Assembly (NCBI RefSeq): GCF_004123195.1
Contig: NZ_SDLI01000003.1
Coordinates: forward strand, 372,001 to 436,000
Length of the DNA: 64,000 nt
Reading direction: 5' to 3'
DNA from: Ammoniphilus sp. CFH 90114
GTDB lineage: Bacteria > Bacillota > Bacilli > Aneurinibacillales > RAOX-1
Numbering within the stretch: position 1 is the stretch's first letter; every line of letters begins with the position of its first letter. A model generated the notes under the pieces. That model saw only the letters and a list, made by a program, of their open reading frames with translations. It searched no databases and had not been told where the DNA came from. This document shows, piece after piece, positions 44,890 through 54,924 of the stretch. A program made the position numbers and the translations under genes.

Positions 44890-45576
44890 TTGAGTAAAAT
44901 CTCTTTTGCAGCGATTTTTGATATGGATGGAACCCTGTTGAAAACGGAAGAGGTAGCTGTTCCTGCCTTTAAAAAAACATTTGAAAAGCTGACCGAAGAA
45001 GGCTCCTTTCGTGACAAAATTCCAACGGATCAAGAAATTACTGATGTATTTGGCATGACCTTAGAAGAAATTTGGAATAAACTTTTGCCAGGTCAGTCTG
45101 AAGAGATAAAGAAAAAAGCAGATCGAATGATGCTGAAGTACGAATTGGAGATATTAAAAGAAGGCAAAACCCATCTCTACTCAGGAGTAAAGGAAACCTT
45201 AGAAAAGCTGAAAGAAAAGAATATCCCCTTGTTTGTAGCAAGTAATGGATTAGATGAATACATAAGAGCGGTTTGCGAGTGCTTTGAAATGACGGAGTTG
45301 TTTCAGGACTTATACAGTGCGGGAAGATTCCAAACGGAAAGCAAAGATGATCTTGTAGCGAAATTGCTGAAGGACCATAACATTGAGGATGCCGTCATGG
45401 TGGGGGATCGAAAGTCTGACATCCAAGCGGGTAAAGCAAATAAGCTGTATACGATTGGATGTGCTTTTGGCTTTTCGGCTGATGGAGAGCTTAAGGAAGC
45501 GGACAAAATCATTAAGGATTTTGCAGATGTTCTACCTATTGTGGAAGAACGATTAGCAAGGAGCAAAATGGGCTAG
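44890..45576 (+). CDS. HAD-superfamily phosphatase (phosphoglycolate phosphatase-like)
   Basis: The 228-residue protein has the catalytic FDMDGTLL at residues 10-17 (nucleophile D11, acid D13), a helical cap, motif II VASNGL near 117, the lysine near 150 and motif IV VMVGDRKSDIQAGKANKL near 170. Substrate cannot be told. Phosphoglycolate, beta-phosphoglucomutase-like and nucleotidase members share this layout. Start is TTG at 44890 with GAAGGAGG eight bases upstream. It stands alone between the kinase gene and ctsR, and B. subtilis has no counterpart here. Confidence 0.85.
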   Translation: MSKISFAAIFDMDGTLLKTEEVAVPAFKKTFEKLTEEGSFRDKIPTDQEITDVFGMTLEEIWNKLLPGQSEEIKKKADRMMLKYELEILKEGKTHLYSGVKETLEKLKEKNIPLFVASNGLDEYIRAVCECFEMTELFQDLYSAGRFQTESKDDLVAKLLKDHNIEDAVMVGDRKSDIQAGKANKLYTIGCAFGFSADGELKEADKIIKDFADVLPIVEERLARSKMG

Positions 45577-45593
45577 AATAGTAAGGAGAATGG

Positions 45594-45622
45594 TTGCGAA
45601 AATGGAGAATTGATAATATAAT
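45594..45622 (+). promoter_or_regulatory. sigma-A promoter of the ctsR operon
   Basis: TTGCGA at 45594-45599, 17 bases, TATAAT at 45617-45622. Transcription would begin near 45629, inside the CtsR operator. Confidence 0.75.
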
Positions 45623-45625
45623 TAT

Positions 45626-45648
45626 AGTCAAAGAAAGTCAAAGTCAAA
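45626..45648 (+). promoter_or_regulatory. CtsR operator with an additional third half-site
   Basis: AGTCAAA at 45626-45632, three bases GAA, AGTCAAA at 45636-45642: an exact match to the CtsR heptad repeat RGTCAAANANRGTCAAA. A third AGTCAAA follows immediately at 45642-45648, sharing one base. The site overlaps the start of transcription, so CtsR binding should repress the operon. Confidence 0.92.
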
Positions 45649-45679
45649 AGAATGATGTGCGTTTGAGGGGGGTGGATCT

Positions 45680-46159
45680 GTGCGTAATATCTCTGACATC
45701 ATAGAACAACACCTCAAATCCATCTTGCAGCAAAGTCGGAGCGGTATTGTTGAAATCCAACGGAGTGAATTGGCAGACCAATTCCAATGTGTCCCCTCTC
45801 AGATCAACTATGTGATTAGTACCCGCTTTTCCATGGAGAAGGGGTATATTGTTGAAAGTAAAAGAGGGGGCGGAGGATATATCCGTATCCGAAAGGTAGA
45901 GATAACAGGCAGTAGAAATCTCTATGAGCTGTTGATGGATATGGTTGGGAACAGCATGAGCCAATCCACTGCGGAAAACATCTTGATTCGGCTGGAAGAA
46001 GAGGGATTTATAACTCCAAGAGAGGGCCAGATAATGAAAGCTGCGATCTCCCGTGATGTGTTAACCTTTGACCTTCAGATCAGAGATCAGCTGAGAGCGG
46101 CAATCATACGGGCCATGATTACTCAGATCTTTATGCATAATGGAGGGGAGTCATCATGA
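45680..46159 (+). CDS. ctsR: class III stress repressor CtsR
   Basis: Heat-sensing repressor of clp genes. The 159-residue protein has the N-terminal winged helix with RSELADQFQCVPSQINYVIS near residue 30 and the thermosensing glycine-rich wing KRGGGGYIRI near 61. A C-terminal dimerisation domain is the target of McsB control. Start is GTG at 45680 with a GGGGGTGG site. It heads the ctsR-mcsA-mcsB-clpC operon and binds its own operator upstream. The stop overlaps the mcsA start (ATGA). Confidence 0.97.
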   Translation: MRNISDIIEQHLKSILQQSRSGIVEIQRSELADQFQCVPSQINYVISTRFSMEKGYIVESKRGGGGYIRIRKVEITGSRNLYELLMDMVGNSMSQSTAENILIRLEEEGFITPREGQIMKAAISRDVLTFDLQIRDQLRAAIIRAMITQIFMHNGGESS

Positions 46160-46674
46160 TATGTCAGGACTGCGAGCAACGTCCAGCTACACTTCATTTT
46201 ACTAAGATATTGAATGGTGAGAAGACGGAGTTCCACTTATGCGAAGTTTGTGCAGCAGAGAAAGGAGAGATGTTCCCAGGCTCTCCAGGGAATTTTTCGA
46301 TCCATCACCTTTTGTCCGGGTTAATTAACTTCGAGCAAGGGAAATCGGTTGGGGGATTAAGCACAGAGAAGCCTTTACGTTGTGAAACGTGTGGATTAAC
46401 TTATTCCCAGTTCAGCAAGAGTGGGCGATTTGGTTGTGTTGACTGCTATTCTAGTTTCGGAGCTAAGCTTGATCCTGTTTTTCGACGAATTCATGGCAGT
46501 ATGGAACATAGCGGAAAAGTTCCTCGTCGCTCAGGAGGAAAAATCAGGATCAATAAGGAAATTAATGAGTTAAAGGTTTTACTTCAAGAAAAGGTTGCAG
46601 CTGAGGAATTTGAACAAGCGGCAGCCATTCGGGATCAAATTAAAAAATTGGAAAAGCAGCTTGCTAATTCCTAA
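46156..46674 (+). CDS. mcsA: McsA, activator of the arginine kinase McsB
   Basis: Zinc-binding partner of McsB, 172 residues. Four CxxC motifs are visible: CQDC near residue 3, CEVC near 29, CETC near 76 and CVDC near 94. A C-terminal UVR domain at about 135-170 has LQEKVAAEEFEQAAAIRDQI. The start overlaps the ctsR stop. The family activates McsB and links it to ClpC and CtsR during stress. Confidence 0.95.
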   Translation: MICQDCEQRPATLHFTKILNGEKTEFHLCEVCAAEKGEMFPGSPGNFSIHHLLSGLINFEQGKSVGGLSTEKPLRCETCGLTYSQFSKSGRFGCVDCYSSFGAKLDPVFRRIHGSMEHSGKVPRRSGGKIRINKEINELKVLLQEKVAAEEFEQAAAIRDQIKKLEKQLANS

Positions 46675-46692
46675 GGTAAGGGGGAAGCATCG

Positions 46693-47763
46693 ATGTCTTT
46701 GCAGCGTTTCCTTGAAAAAGCAGTCAGCGAGTGGATGAGTGGAGAGGGTCCCGACTCCGATATCGTCATTAGCAGTCGGGTTCGCCTAGCAAGAAACTTG
46801 CGCCTTCATCCCTTTCCTATGCTTGCTACAGAAAGTCAAGCCAAAGAAATTATCGGGCAAGTTTCACAAGTCATGAATACAGAAGAATTTCAGAATCTAG
46901 ATCAGTTTGAGACGTTATATTTAAACGACATCTCTGGTCTAGAAAAGAGAGTCTTGGTCGAAAAGCACTTAATAAGTCCGCATCTTGCCAATGAATCTCG
47001 CCATGGCGCCGTCATCCTTAGTGAAAATGAAGCGGTTAGCATTATGGTAAATGAAGAAGATCATCTTCGTATTCAATGCCTCTTTCCTGGTTTTCAGTTA
47101 AAGGAAGCCTGGAACATCTCTAACCAGATTGATGATGTATTTGAGTCGTATTTAGACTTTGCTTTTGATGAGCGAAGAGGTTATCTCACAAGTTGTCCGA
47201 CGAACGTAGGAACAGGCATTCGGGCCTCCGTTATGATGCATCTGCCAGCCTTGGTTCTGACGCAACAGATTAACCGAATTCTAGCTGCTATTGGACAGAT
47301 CGGATTGGTCGTTAGGGGGATTTATGGAGAAGGCAGCGAAGCGGCAGGCAACCTATTTCAAATCTCGAATCAAATTACCTTAGGTCATTCTGAGGAAGAA
47401 ATCATTGATAATCTGTATAATGTAGCTAATCAGATTATTGACCATGAGCGAGCAGCGCGGAAAACCTTGCTCGAACATAACAAGATTGAAGTGGAAGACA
47501 AATTATGTCGATCCTATGGAATCTTGTCCAATGCCAGAGTCATCGAATCGAAGGAAGCGGCAACTCGGCTCTCTGATTTGCGCCTTGCGATTGATACAGG
47601 TTTGATTCAAGGGATCTCGCCTAAGGTCATTAATGAATTAATGGTATTAATTCAGCCAGGTTTTTTGCAGTTGTATTCCGGGAAGGATCTTACACCTGAA
47701 CAACGGGATGTGAGAAGAGCGAAGCTCATTCGAGAGAGATTGTTATCCGTCGTGGACCAGTAA
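46693..47763 (+). CDS. mcsB: protein arginine kinase McsB
   Basis: Phosphorylates arginines on proteins, marking them for ClpC-ClpP. The 356-residue protein resembles phosphagen kinases: VISSRVRLARNLRLHPFP near residue 26, the LTSCPTNVGTGIRASVMMHLP block near 172, and VRGIYGEGSEAAGNLFQISNQ near 208 (split for length) holding nucleotide contacts. GTAAGGGGGAA precedes the ATG. It follows mcsA by 18 bases in the CtsR operon. Confidence 0.97.
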   Translation: MSLQRFLEKAVSEWMSGEGPDSDIVISSRVRLARNLRLHPFPMLATESQAKEIIGQVSQVMNTEEFQNLDQFETLYLNDISGLEKRVLVEKHLISPHLANESRHGAVILSENEAVSIMVNEEDHLRIQCLFPGFQLKEAWNISNQIDDVFESYLDFAFDERRGYLTSCPTNVGTGIRASVMMHLPALVLTQQINRILAAIGQIGLVVRGIYGEGSEAAGNLFQISNQITLGHSEEEIIDNLYNVANQIIDHERAARKTLLEHNKIEVEDKLCRSYGILSNARVIESKEAATRLSDLRLAIDTGLIQGISPKVINELMVLIQPGFLQLYSGKDLTPEQRDVRRAKLIRERLLSVVDQ

Positions 47764-47803
47764 GGAATAAAGTACACTTAGAGGAGAATGGAGGGTATAT
47801 ACT

Positions 47804-50248
47804 ATGATGTTCGGTCGATTTACGGAGAGGGCACAAAAGGTCCTGGCTTTAGCCCAGGAGGAAGCAGTTCGTTTAGGTCATAAAAATATTGGGACAGAAC
47901 ATATTCTACTTGGCTTGATTCGTGAGGGAGAGGGAATTGCAGCAAAGGCACTGCAAGCTTTAGGATTAGGTCTTGATAAGATCCAAGGGGAAGTCGAGAC
48001 ACTCATCGGCCGCGGTGGAGAACATCCGAGCAACATCAATTATACCCCTCGGGCCAAGAAAGTGATTGAGCTATCCATGGACGAAGCCAGGAAGCTTGGC
48101 CATACTTACGTAGGTACGGAGCACATTCTACTTGGTTTAATTCGCGAAGGAGAAGGCGTGGCTGCTCGCGTGCTAAATAATTTAGGTGTAAGTTTAAATA
48201 AAGCAAGACAACAAGTGCTTCAGTTGCTAGGAAGCAATGAGGCCCTGTCTTCAAGCAATCAAGGCACAGGGAATGCAGCCATCAATACTCCGACTTTGGA
48301 CAGTTTAGCTCGTGATTTAACGGTTCAAGCAAGAGATGGTGGTTTGGATCCTGTTATCGGAAGAGAAAAGGAAATCGAACGTGTAATTCAAGTCTTAAGT
48401 CGCCGTACAAAGAATAATCCCGTTCTCATCGGTGAACCAGGCGTTGGGAAAACCGCAATTGCTGAAGGTTTAGCTCAGAAGATTGTTCAAAATGAAATCC
48501 CAGAAACGCTACGCAATAAGCGTGTAATGACTCTTGATATGGGTACCGTAGTTGCAGGGACGAAGTACCGTGGGGAATTTGAAGATCGCTTGAAGAAGAT
48601 CATGGATGAGATCCGTCAAGCTGGTAACATCATTCTATTCATTGATGAGCTTCATACCTTGATCGGAGCTGGAGGAGCAGAAGGAGCCATTGATGCTTCC
48701 AACATTCTGAAGCCATCTCTCGCGCGTGGTGAACTGCAGTGCATCGGAGCTACTACGTTAGATGAATATAGAAAGTATATTGAAAAAGATGCAGCACTTG
48801 AACGTCGCTTCCAGCCGATTCAAGTCAATGAACCAAGTGCAGATGAAGCCATTCAAATCTTAAAGGGACTTCGCGATCGCTATGAAGCGCACCATCGTGT
48901 AAAGATTACAGATGAATCGATCGAAGCAGCCGTAAAGCTCTCCGACCGCTATATCTCTGACCGTTTCCTTCCGGATAAGGCGATAGACTTGATCGATGAA
49001 GCTGCTTCTAAAGTTCGCCTTCAATCCTTTACGGTTCCACCAAACCTCAAGGAGTTAGAGCAACGACTAGAAGAGGTAAGAAAAGAAAAAGATTCTGCGG
49101 TGCAAAGCCAAGAATTCGAAAAAGCCGCATCGCTTCGAGATAAGGAACAAAAAATCCGCGAGGAACTCGATCAAACGAAGGCTCAGTGGCAAGAAAAGCA
49201 AGGCCAATCGGATTATGAAGTAACTCCTGAAGATATTGCGCAAGTCGTAGCGGGATGGACGGGAATCCCGGTTATCAAACTGAAGGAAGAGGAAACAGAG
49301 AGATTGCTTAATATGGAAAAGATTCTTCATCAGCGTGTTATTGGGCAGGAGGATGCTGTTAAGTCGATCTCCCGTGCTATCCGTCGTGCGCGCGCTGGTC
49401 TGAAGGATCCTAAGCGTCCTATCGGCTCCTTTATTTTCCTTGGTCCTACAGGTGTAGGTAAAACCGAATTAGCTCGTGCTCTAGCTGAAGTCATGTTCGG
49501 TGATGAAGATGCGATTATTCGTATTGATATGTCTGAGTACATGGAGAAGCATTCAACTTCTCGATTAGTTGGTGCCCCTCCGGGATATGTAGGTTTTGAA
49601 GAGGGTGGCCAGCTGACAGAAAAAGTAAGACGCAAGCCTTATTCTGTCGTCTTACTTGATGAGATTGAGAAAGCACACCCGGATGTATTCAATATTCTCC
49701 TTCAAGTCTTAGAAGACGGAAGATTAACGGACTCTAAAGGAAGAACGGTTGACTTCCGCAATACCGTCATCATTATGACATCTAACGTCGGTGCAGAAAC
49801 AATTAAGAAGGGTAAGAGTCTTGGATTCACGCCTGCAAACAATGATCGTGAATACACCGATATGAAAGATCGTGTAATGGATGAATTGAAGCGTACATTC
49901 CGTCCGGAATTCTTAAACCGTATTGACGAACTGATTGTCTTCCATTCTCTGGAGCAGGTGCATATTTCGGAGATTGCTACGCTTATGGCGGGGCATCTTC
50001 GTAAGCGTCTCATGGAGCAAAATATCGACTTTATCTTAACCGATGAAGCGAAGGCTTATTTAGCCAAGGAAGGCTTTGATCCGGTGTTTGGGGCAAGACC
50101 ACTGCGCAGAGCGATTCAACGCCATATCGAAGATCGCTTATCTGAGGAATTATTACTTGGAAATATTCAGAAGGGAGATACCGTCATTATTGATTTAAAG
50201 GATGGTAAACTGACGGTTGACCGTGACGAACAAAGCGTAGTAAGTTAA
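47804..50248 (+). CDS. clpC: ATP-dependent Clp protease ATP-binding subunit ClpC
   Basis: AAA+ unfoldase that feeds ClpP and also handles McsB-marked substrates. The 814-residue protein (810 in B. subtilis) has two N-domain repeats (residues 1-145, with [15 protein letters not shown] twice), D1 Walker [10 protein letters not shown] near 210, a UVR/middle domain near 420-455, and D2 Walker [10 protein letters not shown] near 548. A ClpP-docking VGF-type loop lies in the second module, near the start of a [11 protein letters not shown] stretch. ATG ATG at 47804 and 47807 are both possible starts. The usual first residues MFGRFTE fit the second. GGAGGG precedes. Confidence 0.97.
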   Translation: MMFGRFTERAQKVLALAQEEAVRLGHKNIGTEHILLGLIREGEGIAAKALQALGLGLDKIQGEVETLIGRGGEHPSNINYTPRAKKVIELSMDEARKLGHTYVGTEHILLGLIREGEGVAARVLNNLGVSLNKARQQVLQLLGSNEALSSSNQGTGNAAINTPTLDSLARDLTVQARDGGLDPVIGREKEIERVIQVLSRRTKNNPVLIGEPGVGKTAIAEGLAQKIVQNEIPETLRNKRVMTLDMGTVVAGTKYRGEFEDRLKKIMDEIRQAGNIILFIDELHTLIGAGGAEGAIDASNILKPSLARGELQCIGATTLDEYRKYIEKDAALERRFQPIQVNEPSADEAIQILKGLRDRYEAHHRVKITDESIEAAVKLSDRYISDRFLPDKAIDLIDEAASKVRLQSFTVPPNLKELEQRLEEVRKEKDSAVQSQEFEKAASLRDKEQKIREELDQTKAQWQEKQGQSDYEVTPEDIAQVVAGWTGIPVIKLKEEETERLLNMEKILHQRVIGQEDAVKSISRAIRRARAGLKDPKRPIGSFIFLGPTGVGKTELARALAEVMFGDEDAIIRIDMSEYMEKHSTSRLVGAPPGYVGFEEGGQLTEKVRRKPYSVVLLDEIEKAHPDVFNILLQVLEDGRLTDSKGRTVDFRNTVIIMTSNVGAETIKKGKSLGFTPANNDREYTDMKDRVMDELKRTFRPEFLNRIDELIVFHSLEQVHISEIATLMAGHLRKRLMEQNIDFILTDEAKAYLAKEGFDPVFGARPLRRAIQRHIEDRLSEELLLGNIQKGDTVIIDLKDGKLTVDRDEQSVVS

Positions 50249-50267
50249 TAGATCTGTTGAACAAGAG

Positions 50268-50294
50268 GAGGGCTAGAACAGCCCTCTTTTTTTT
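50268..50294 (+). terminator. intrinsic terminator of the clpC operon
   Basis: GAGGGCT at 50268-50274 pairs with AGCCCTC at 50280-50286 around a five-base loop, followed by eight T. Confidence 0.92.
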
Positions 50295-50397
50295 GTGTTT
50301 CCTTTGCGATATGCGCGATATGGGAGGAATTTGTACACGAAATAGCGAAAAGTAATAAGTTATACTGATAATAAACGTAAAGTTGGGGAGTAAGCGA

Positions 50398-51768
50398 ATG
50401 GCAAAATTAAAAACCAAGTTTGTTTGCCAGCAATGTGGATACGAGACCCCCAAGTGGATGGGAAAGTGTCCGGGGTGCGAAAGCTGGAACACTTTAGTGG
50501 AAGAATTAGAAGAACAGAAGAAGAATACAGGGCATCAGCATCGTTCAGTTTCGTCTAAAGATAATGTGGCGTTATCTATAAAAGAAATTCAAAGTGAGCA
50601 AGAGCCGCGTTTAGATGCGGGAATGGCGGAATTGAACCGTGTGTTAGGCGGAGGCATCGTTCCAGGGTCCCTTATTTTAGTAGGGGGAGATCCGGGAATC
50701 GGAAAATCCACAATTCTTTTACAAATGTCTCATTTTCTAGCTCAGAGTAAGCATAAGGTACTATATATATCCGGTGAAGAATCGACCAAGCAGACAAAGC
50801 TGCGTGCGGAAAGATTAGGGGCAGATAGCGATGAGCTCTTCGTTCTTTCCGAAACGGATCTAGAGCGTATTGAATGGCAGGTGGGCGAAATTGAGCCTAA
50901 AGTAGTCGTCATTGACTCCATTCAAACGGTCTATCATCCAGCCGTTACGTCAGCACCAGGCAGTGTTTCTCAGGTTAGGGAATGTACCTCTCATTTAATG
51001 CGCCTGGGTAAATCAAAGGATATAGCCATTGTTATAGTAGGTCATGTAACGAAGCAAGGGGATTTGGCTGGACCAAGATTGCTTGAGCACATGGTGGATT
51101 CCGTTCTCTATTTTGAGGGAGAGAGGCATAATACCTATCGGATTCTTCGTTCTGTTAAGAATCGGTTTGGTTCCACCCATGAGATTGGCATCTTTGAAAT
51201 GCTAGAAAAGGGTCTACAGGAGGTCTCGAATCCCTCTGAGCTCTTCTTGTCCGAGCGAAGTAAGGCTGCAGGTTCGGCTGTGGTGGCCAGTATGGAAGGC
51301 ACTCGCCCTGTTCTAGTGGAGCTTCAGGCATTGGTCACTCCAACCAGCTTTCCATCGCCTCGAAGGATGGCAACGGGAGTAGATTATAACCGAGTCGCCT
51401 TAATTATGGCCGTCCTTGAGAAGCGAGTAGGAATGCTTATGCAGAATCAGGATGCCTACGTTAATGTAGCGGGAGGCATCCGATTAGATGAACCTGCTAT
51501 AGATTTGGCCATTGCGGTAAGTCTAGCTTCTTCCTTCCGGGACTTAGCCACTCAGCCTGATGACGTCATTATAGGTGAGGTAGGTCTTACAGGAGAAGTG
51601 CGCGGCGTATCGAGGATGGAACAGCGAGTGAAGGAAGCGGCCAAACTCGGGTTTAAGCGAGTCATTATGCCTGAGAAGAATTTGGCAGGATGGCAGCCAC
51701 CACGCGGGATAGAGCTAATACCTGTAAGAACAGTAGAAGAAGCACTAAGGGAAGCGATAGGGAGGTAG
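50398..51768 (+). CDS. radA: DNA repair protein RadA
   Basis: Branch-migration helicase of recombination. The 456-residue protein has an N-terminal zinc finger (CQQCGY and CPGC, residues 10-31), a RecA-like core with Walker [11 protein letters not shown] near residue 97, the RadA-specific KNRFGSTHE near 258 and a C-terminal Lon-protease-like domain ending in [15 protein letters not shown]. Start at 50398 follows GTTGGGGAG. The in-frame ATG at 50383 is less likely. disA begins three bases after its stop, an old pairing in Bacillota. Confidence 0.97.
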   Translation: MAKLKTKFVCQQCGYETPKWMGKCPGCESWNTLVEELEEQKKNTGHQHRSVSSKDNVALSIKEIQSEQEPRLDAGMAELNRVLGGGIVPGSLILVGGDPGIGKSTILLQMSHFLAQSKHKVLYISGEESTKQTKLRAERLGADSDELFVLSETDLERIEWQVGEIEPKVVVIDSIQTVYHPAVTSAPGSVSQVRECTSHLMRLGKSKDIAIVIVGHVTKQGDLAGPRLLEHMVDSVLYFEGERHNTYRILRSVKNRFGSTHEIGIFEMLEKGLQEVSNPSELFLSERSKAAGSAVVASMEGTRPVLVELQALVTPTSFPSPRRMATGVDYNRVALIMAVLEKRVGMLMQNQDAYVNVAGGIRLDEPAIDLAIAVSLASSFRDLATQPDDVIIGEVGLTGEVRGVSRMEQRVKEAAKLGFKRVIMPEKNLAGWQPPRGIELIPVRTVEEALREAIGR

Positions 51769-51771
51769 AGC

Positions 51772-52848
51772 ATGGGAGAATTAAAGAATGAGCAGCTCAT
51801 GAGTCAAATCCTGCGCTTTGTCGCTCCAGGGACGAGATTCCGAGAGGGTTTGGAGAATGTATTGCGGGCTAAAACTGGAGCACTCATTGTAGTGGGCTAC
51901 GGACAAAGCATCACCAACATTGTGGATGGAGGATTTTCCATCAACTGCGAATTGACGCCTGCCCATCTGTATGAACTAGCCAAAATGGACGGTGCGATTA
52001 TTGTTAGCGAAGATGGCAAGAAAATTTTGTATGCGAATACTCAGTTGATTCCCGATTCATCCATCTCTTCGGGTGAGACCGGAATACGCCATCGGACAGC
52101 AGAACGGGTGGCCAAACAGACGGGGCATCTGGTTATTTCGATTTCCCAAAGAAGAAACGTCATCACGCTTTACCAAGGAAACTTTCGATACGCTTTGAAG
52201 GATATTGGAGTCATTCTTACGAAGGCTAATCAAGCGATGCAGACACTAGAGAAGTACAAGTCTGTCTTAGACCAATCCATGACCAATCTTGGAGCTTTAG
52301 AATTTGAAGAGCTAGTAACCCTCCAAGAAGTTGTGATGGTGATTCAACGGATTGAGATGGTTCTTAGGATTAAGTCGGAAATTCTAAAGTATATTAATGA
52401 ATTAGGGACAGAGGGCCGACTTATCACCATGCAGCTCGAAGAGTTAGTGGGTAATATCGAAGAAGAGGCTAGGCTTCTCATCAAGGATTATACGAAACAT
52501 CTCGAAAAGACGACCCCAGATCATATTTTAGGGGAGCTGAAGAAGCTTTCGTCGGAGGAATTACTGGACTCACAACATATTGTCCGCTTAATGGGCTATG
52601 CAACGAATATCAATATACAAGAAGAACCGGTCTCACCTAGAGGTTATCGAATCCTTACGAAGATTCCTCGCCTGCCGGCTGTCATCGTGCAGAATTTAAT
52701 TGAGAAGTTCATGAACCTTCCGGAGGTCATGATGGCTACGATTGAAGAGCTAGATGAAGTAGATGGCATTGGAGAGGTAAGGGCTAGGGCCATTCGGGAA
52801 GGGTTGAAGCGGATTCAGGAACAGGTATTCATTGACAGACATATTTAA
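51772..52848 (+). CDS. disA: diadenylate cyclase DisA
   Basis: Scans DNA and makes c-di-AMP, falling silent at branched DNA. The 358-residue protein has the DAC domain with MDGAIIVS (D73-G-A) and [11 protein letters not shown] (RHR near 106-108), a helical spine and a C-terminal helix-hairpin-helix domain with [16 protein letters not shown] near 330. GGGAGGTAGAGC precedes the ATG. Coupling to radA fits its damage-checkpoint role. Confidence 0.98.
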   Translation: MGELKNEQLMSQILRFVAPGTRFREGLENVLRAKTGALIVVGYGQSITNIVDGGFSINCELTPAHLYELAKMDGAIIVSEDGKKILYANTQLIPDSSISSGETGIRHRTAERVAKQTGHLVISISQRRNVITLYQGNFRYALKDIGVILTKANQAMQTLEKYKSVLDQSMTNLGALEFEELVTLQEVVMVIQRIEMVLRIKSEILKYINELGTEGRLITMQLEELVGNIEEEARLLIKDYTKHLEKTTPDHILGELKKLSSEELLDSQHIVRLMGYATNINIQEEPVSPRGYRILTKIPRLPAVIVQNLIEKFMNLPEVMMATIEELDEVDGIGEVRARAIREGLKRIQEQVFIDRHI

Positions 52849-52917
52849 AAAAATGAAACCCTATTAACCTGAGTTTCGTATTACAATAGTAAGGGAGAAA
52901 GACTGGAGGCAAAAAAG

Positions 52918-53658
52918 ATGATTAAAGCCATACCTAATATGTTAACCGTAGGGAACTTGTTCCTTGGCATTGTGGCCATTATGCTGGCGTTTCAACCTGA
53001 TTATAAGTATGTAGATTATGCAGCCATTATGGTCATTATCGGCATGCTGTTGGACGGGTTGGATGGGCGAATGGCTCGTTTGCTTAATGCACAGAGCGAA
53101 TTCGGAAAAGAACTCGACTCCTTGTCCGATGTGATAACGTTTGGAGTGGCACCTGCTTTCATTATGTATGTAGCGGCCTTTCAAGAGATGGGCATGATGG
53201 CGATGTTTATTGTAGCCGTGTTTCCGATTTGCGGAGCCCTTCGTTTAGCTCGTTTTAACGTTCAGACAGGAGGCAATACTGGTTATTTTGTAGGATTGCC
53301 TATTACGGCAGCAGGAGGCGTTTTAGCGACACTAGCCCTGTATCACAATTTATTTTCACCGGTATATCTATCTTTAGCCATGTTGCTCTTATCTTACTTG
53401 ATGATTAGTAAGATCAAATATCCTAACTTCAAGAAGGTAGGAATTCCGAAGTCCACTTACTGGGTTGCCCCTATTTTAATTGTAGTTGTTGCCGTACTTG
53501 GTTTTATGTATCCGACTCAGTTTCCGAAGATTGTATCGATTCCTCTATTTCTATATGCTCTCTATGGGGTGAAAAAGGGGTTAGATCACTTCAGGAAAAA
53601 GTGGAAGAAAACAAAAGTAGATGACGATGACAAAGTCTATCATGATTCGTCCCTTTAG
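52918..53658 (+). CDS. pssA: CDP-diacylglycerol-serine O-phosphatidyltransferase
   Basis: Makes phosphatidylserine, precursor of phosphatidylethanolamine. The 246-residue membrane protein has about seven hydrophobic segments. The CDP-alcohol transferase motif has D46-G-L-D49-G-R-x-A-R, G63, D67 and D71. The first segment (MLTVGNLFLGIVAI) matches the PssA type and not PgsA. TGGAGGC precedes the ATG. It is inserted between disA and yacL, where B. subtilis has none. No phosphatidylserine decarboxylase gene is in the window. Confidence 0.92.
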   Translation: MIKAIPNMLTVGNLFLGIVAIMLAFQPDYKYVDYAAIMVIIGMLLDGLDGRMARLLNAQSEFGKELDSLSDVITFGVAPAFIMYVAAFQEMGMMAMFIVAVFPICGALRLARFNVQTGGNTGYFVGLPITAAGGVLATLALYHNLFSPVYLSLAMLLLSYLMISKIKYPNFKKVGIPKSTYWVAPILIVVVAVLGFMYPTQFPKIVSIPLFLYALYGVKKGLDHFRKKWKKTKVDDDDKVYHDSSL

Positions 53659-53663
53659 GCTAA

Positions 53664-53693
53664 TTGACAGGATTATCCAGAGCGTAGTATTCT
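53664..53693 (+). promoter_or_regulatory. candidate sigma-A promoter of yacL
   Basis: TTGACA at 53664-53669, 18 bases, TATTCT at 53688-53693. It leaves a leader of about 105 bases that contains a direct repeat GAATATTT at about 53731-53746. Confidence 0.5.
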
Positions 53694-53804
53694 GATTAGA
53701 CAATGTTTGGTCATGAAGAAACTGATATGAATATTTGAATATTTCCTGAAAGCTTTGATTTTTATTTGTAGAATTGGTCAATAATGTAGAAAGGAGGTGA
53801 AGGT

Positions 53805-54893
53805 ATGGTTAGAAGGTTTGTTCAATTATTTCTCACGTTGATGGGAGGCGGGCTTGGATTTCGGTTTGGCTCTGATTTATTTGAACTTCTAGATCCGTTC
53901 TTGAATGTGGGCGGAGTTGTCGGGCCTTATATTGGCGCGGTAGTAGGAGCTCTCTTGTTCTTCCTTCTTTCTACTTGGTTGGCGGATTATATTGTTCAGT
54001 CTATTCGATGGGGAGAAGAGGCCTTACTGAAATTGCCGATTACCGATGTATTATTCGGTGCAATGGGTCTTATTATTGGTCTTATCGTCGCTTTTTTATT
54101 TTTTATTCCACTCAGTTATATTCCGCTTCCTATCATCGGAGATTTTATACCGTTGATAATTTCCTGTTTGCTTGGTTATATGGGATTCCAAGTAGGGTTT
54201 CGTAAGCGAGATGAATTGATGAATGTATTCTCCATCGGAAGGTTTTCACGCAATAAGAAAGAGGAACCAGCCAAACAGAAGAATGATGATTTAAAAATCT
54301 TGGATACGAGTGTCATCATTGACGGAAGAATTGCAGACATCTGTAAAACGGGCTTTATAGAAGGGACATTGGTTATTCCTCAGTTCGTACTTGAAGAGCT
54401 TCAACACATCGCTGATTCATCTGATGTCTTGAAGAGAAATAGAGGAAGAAGAGGGCTGGATATTCTCAATCGTATCCAAAAGGAGCTTAAGGTTAACGTT
54501 TTAATTGATGAACGTGACTTTGACGATATCCATGAGGTAGACAGTAAGCTAGTCAGACTTGCAAAAGTAACCCAAGGAAAAGTCGTAACGAATGATTTTA
54601 ATCTTAATAAAGTATGTGAATTGCAAGGTGTACTAGTTTTAAATATTAATGATCTGGCGAACGCGGTCAAGCCTGTCGTTCTTCCAGGAGAAGAGATGAA
54701 TGTTCAGTTAATTAAGGACGGTAAGGAGCATGGCCAAGGCGTAGCTTATCTTGATGATGGGACGATGATCGTTGTGGAAGGCGGTCGTGACTACATCGGT
54801 ATGCATATTGATGTATTGGTCACCAGTGTACTTCAAACTTCTGCTGGACGTATGATCTTTGCCAAGCCTAAAATGTTGGAGAAGGCACTATAA
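53805..54893 (+). CDS. yacL: PIN/TRAM-domain membrane protein YacL
   Basis: The 362-residue protein has four membrane segments up to about residue 140. A PIN nuclease-like domain spans about 160-290, with [15 protein letters not shown] near 165 and [11 protein letters not shown] near 282. A C-terminal TRAM domain ends the protein. PIN acidic residues are kept (D167, the E in VLEEL, D in NDFN). It may be a membrane-associated RNase, but no substrate is known to me. AAAGGAGGTGA precedes the ATG. It is conserved in this place in Bacillales, before ispD. Confidence 0.92.
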   Translation: MVRRFVQLFLTLMGGGLGFRFGSDLFELLDPFLNVGGVVGPYIGAVVGALLFFLLSTWLADYIVQSIRWGEEALLKLPITDVLFGAMGLIIGLIVAFLFFIPLSYIPLPIIGDFIPLIISCLLGYMGFQVGFRKRDELMNVFSIGRFSRNKKEEPAKQKNDDLKILDTSVIIDGRIADICKTGFIEGTLVIPQFVLEELQHIADSSDVLKRNRGRRGLDILNRIQKELKVNVLIDERDFDDIHEVDSKLVRLAKVTQGKVVTNDFNLNKVCELQGVLVLNINDLANAVKPVVLPGEEMNVQLIKDGKEHGQGVAYLDDGTMIVVEGGRDYIGMHIDVLVTSVLQTSAGRMIFAKPKMLEKAL

Positions 54894-54924
54894 TAGATTT
54901 ATTACGTGGAGTTGAAGGAGCGCT

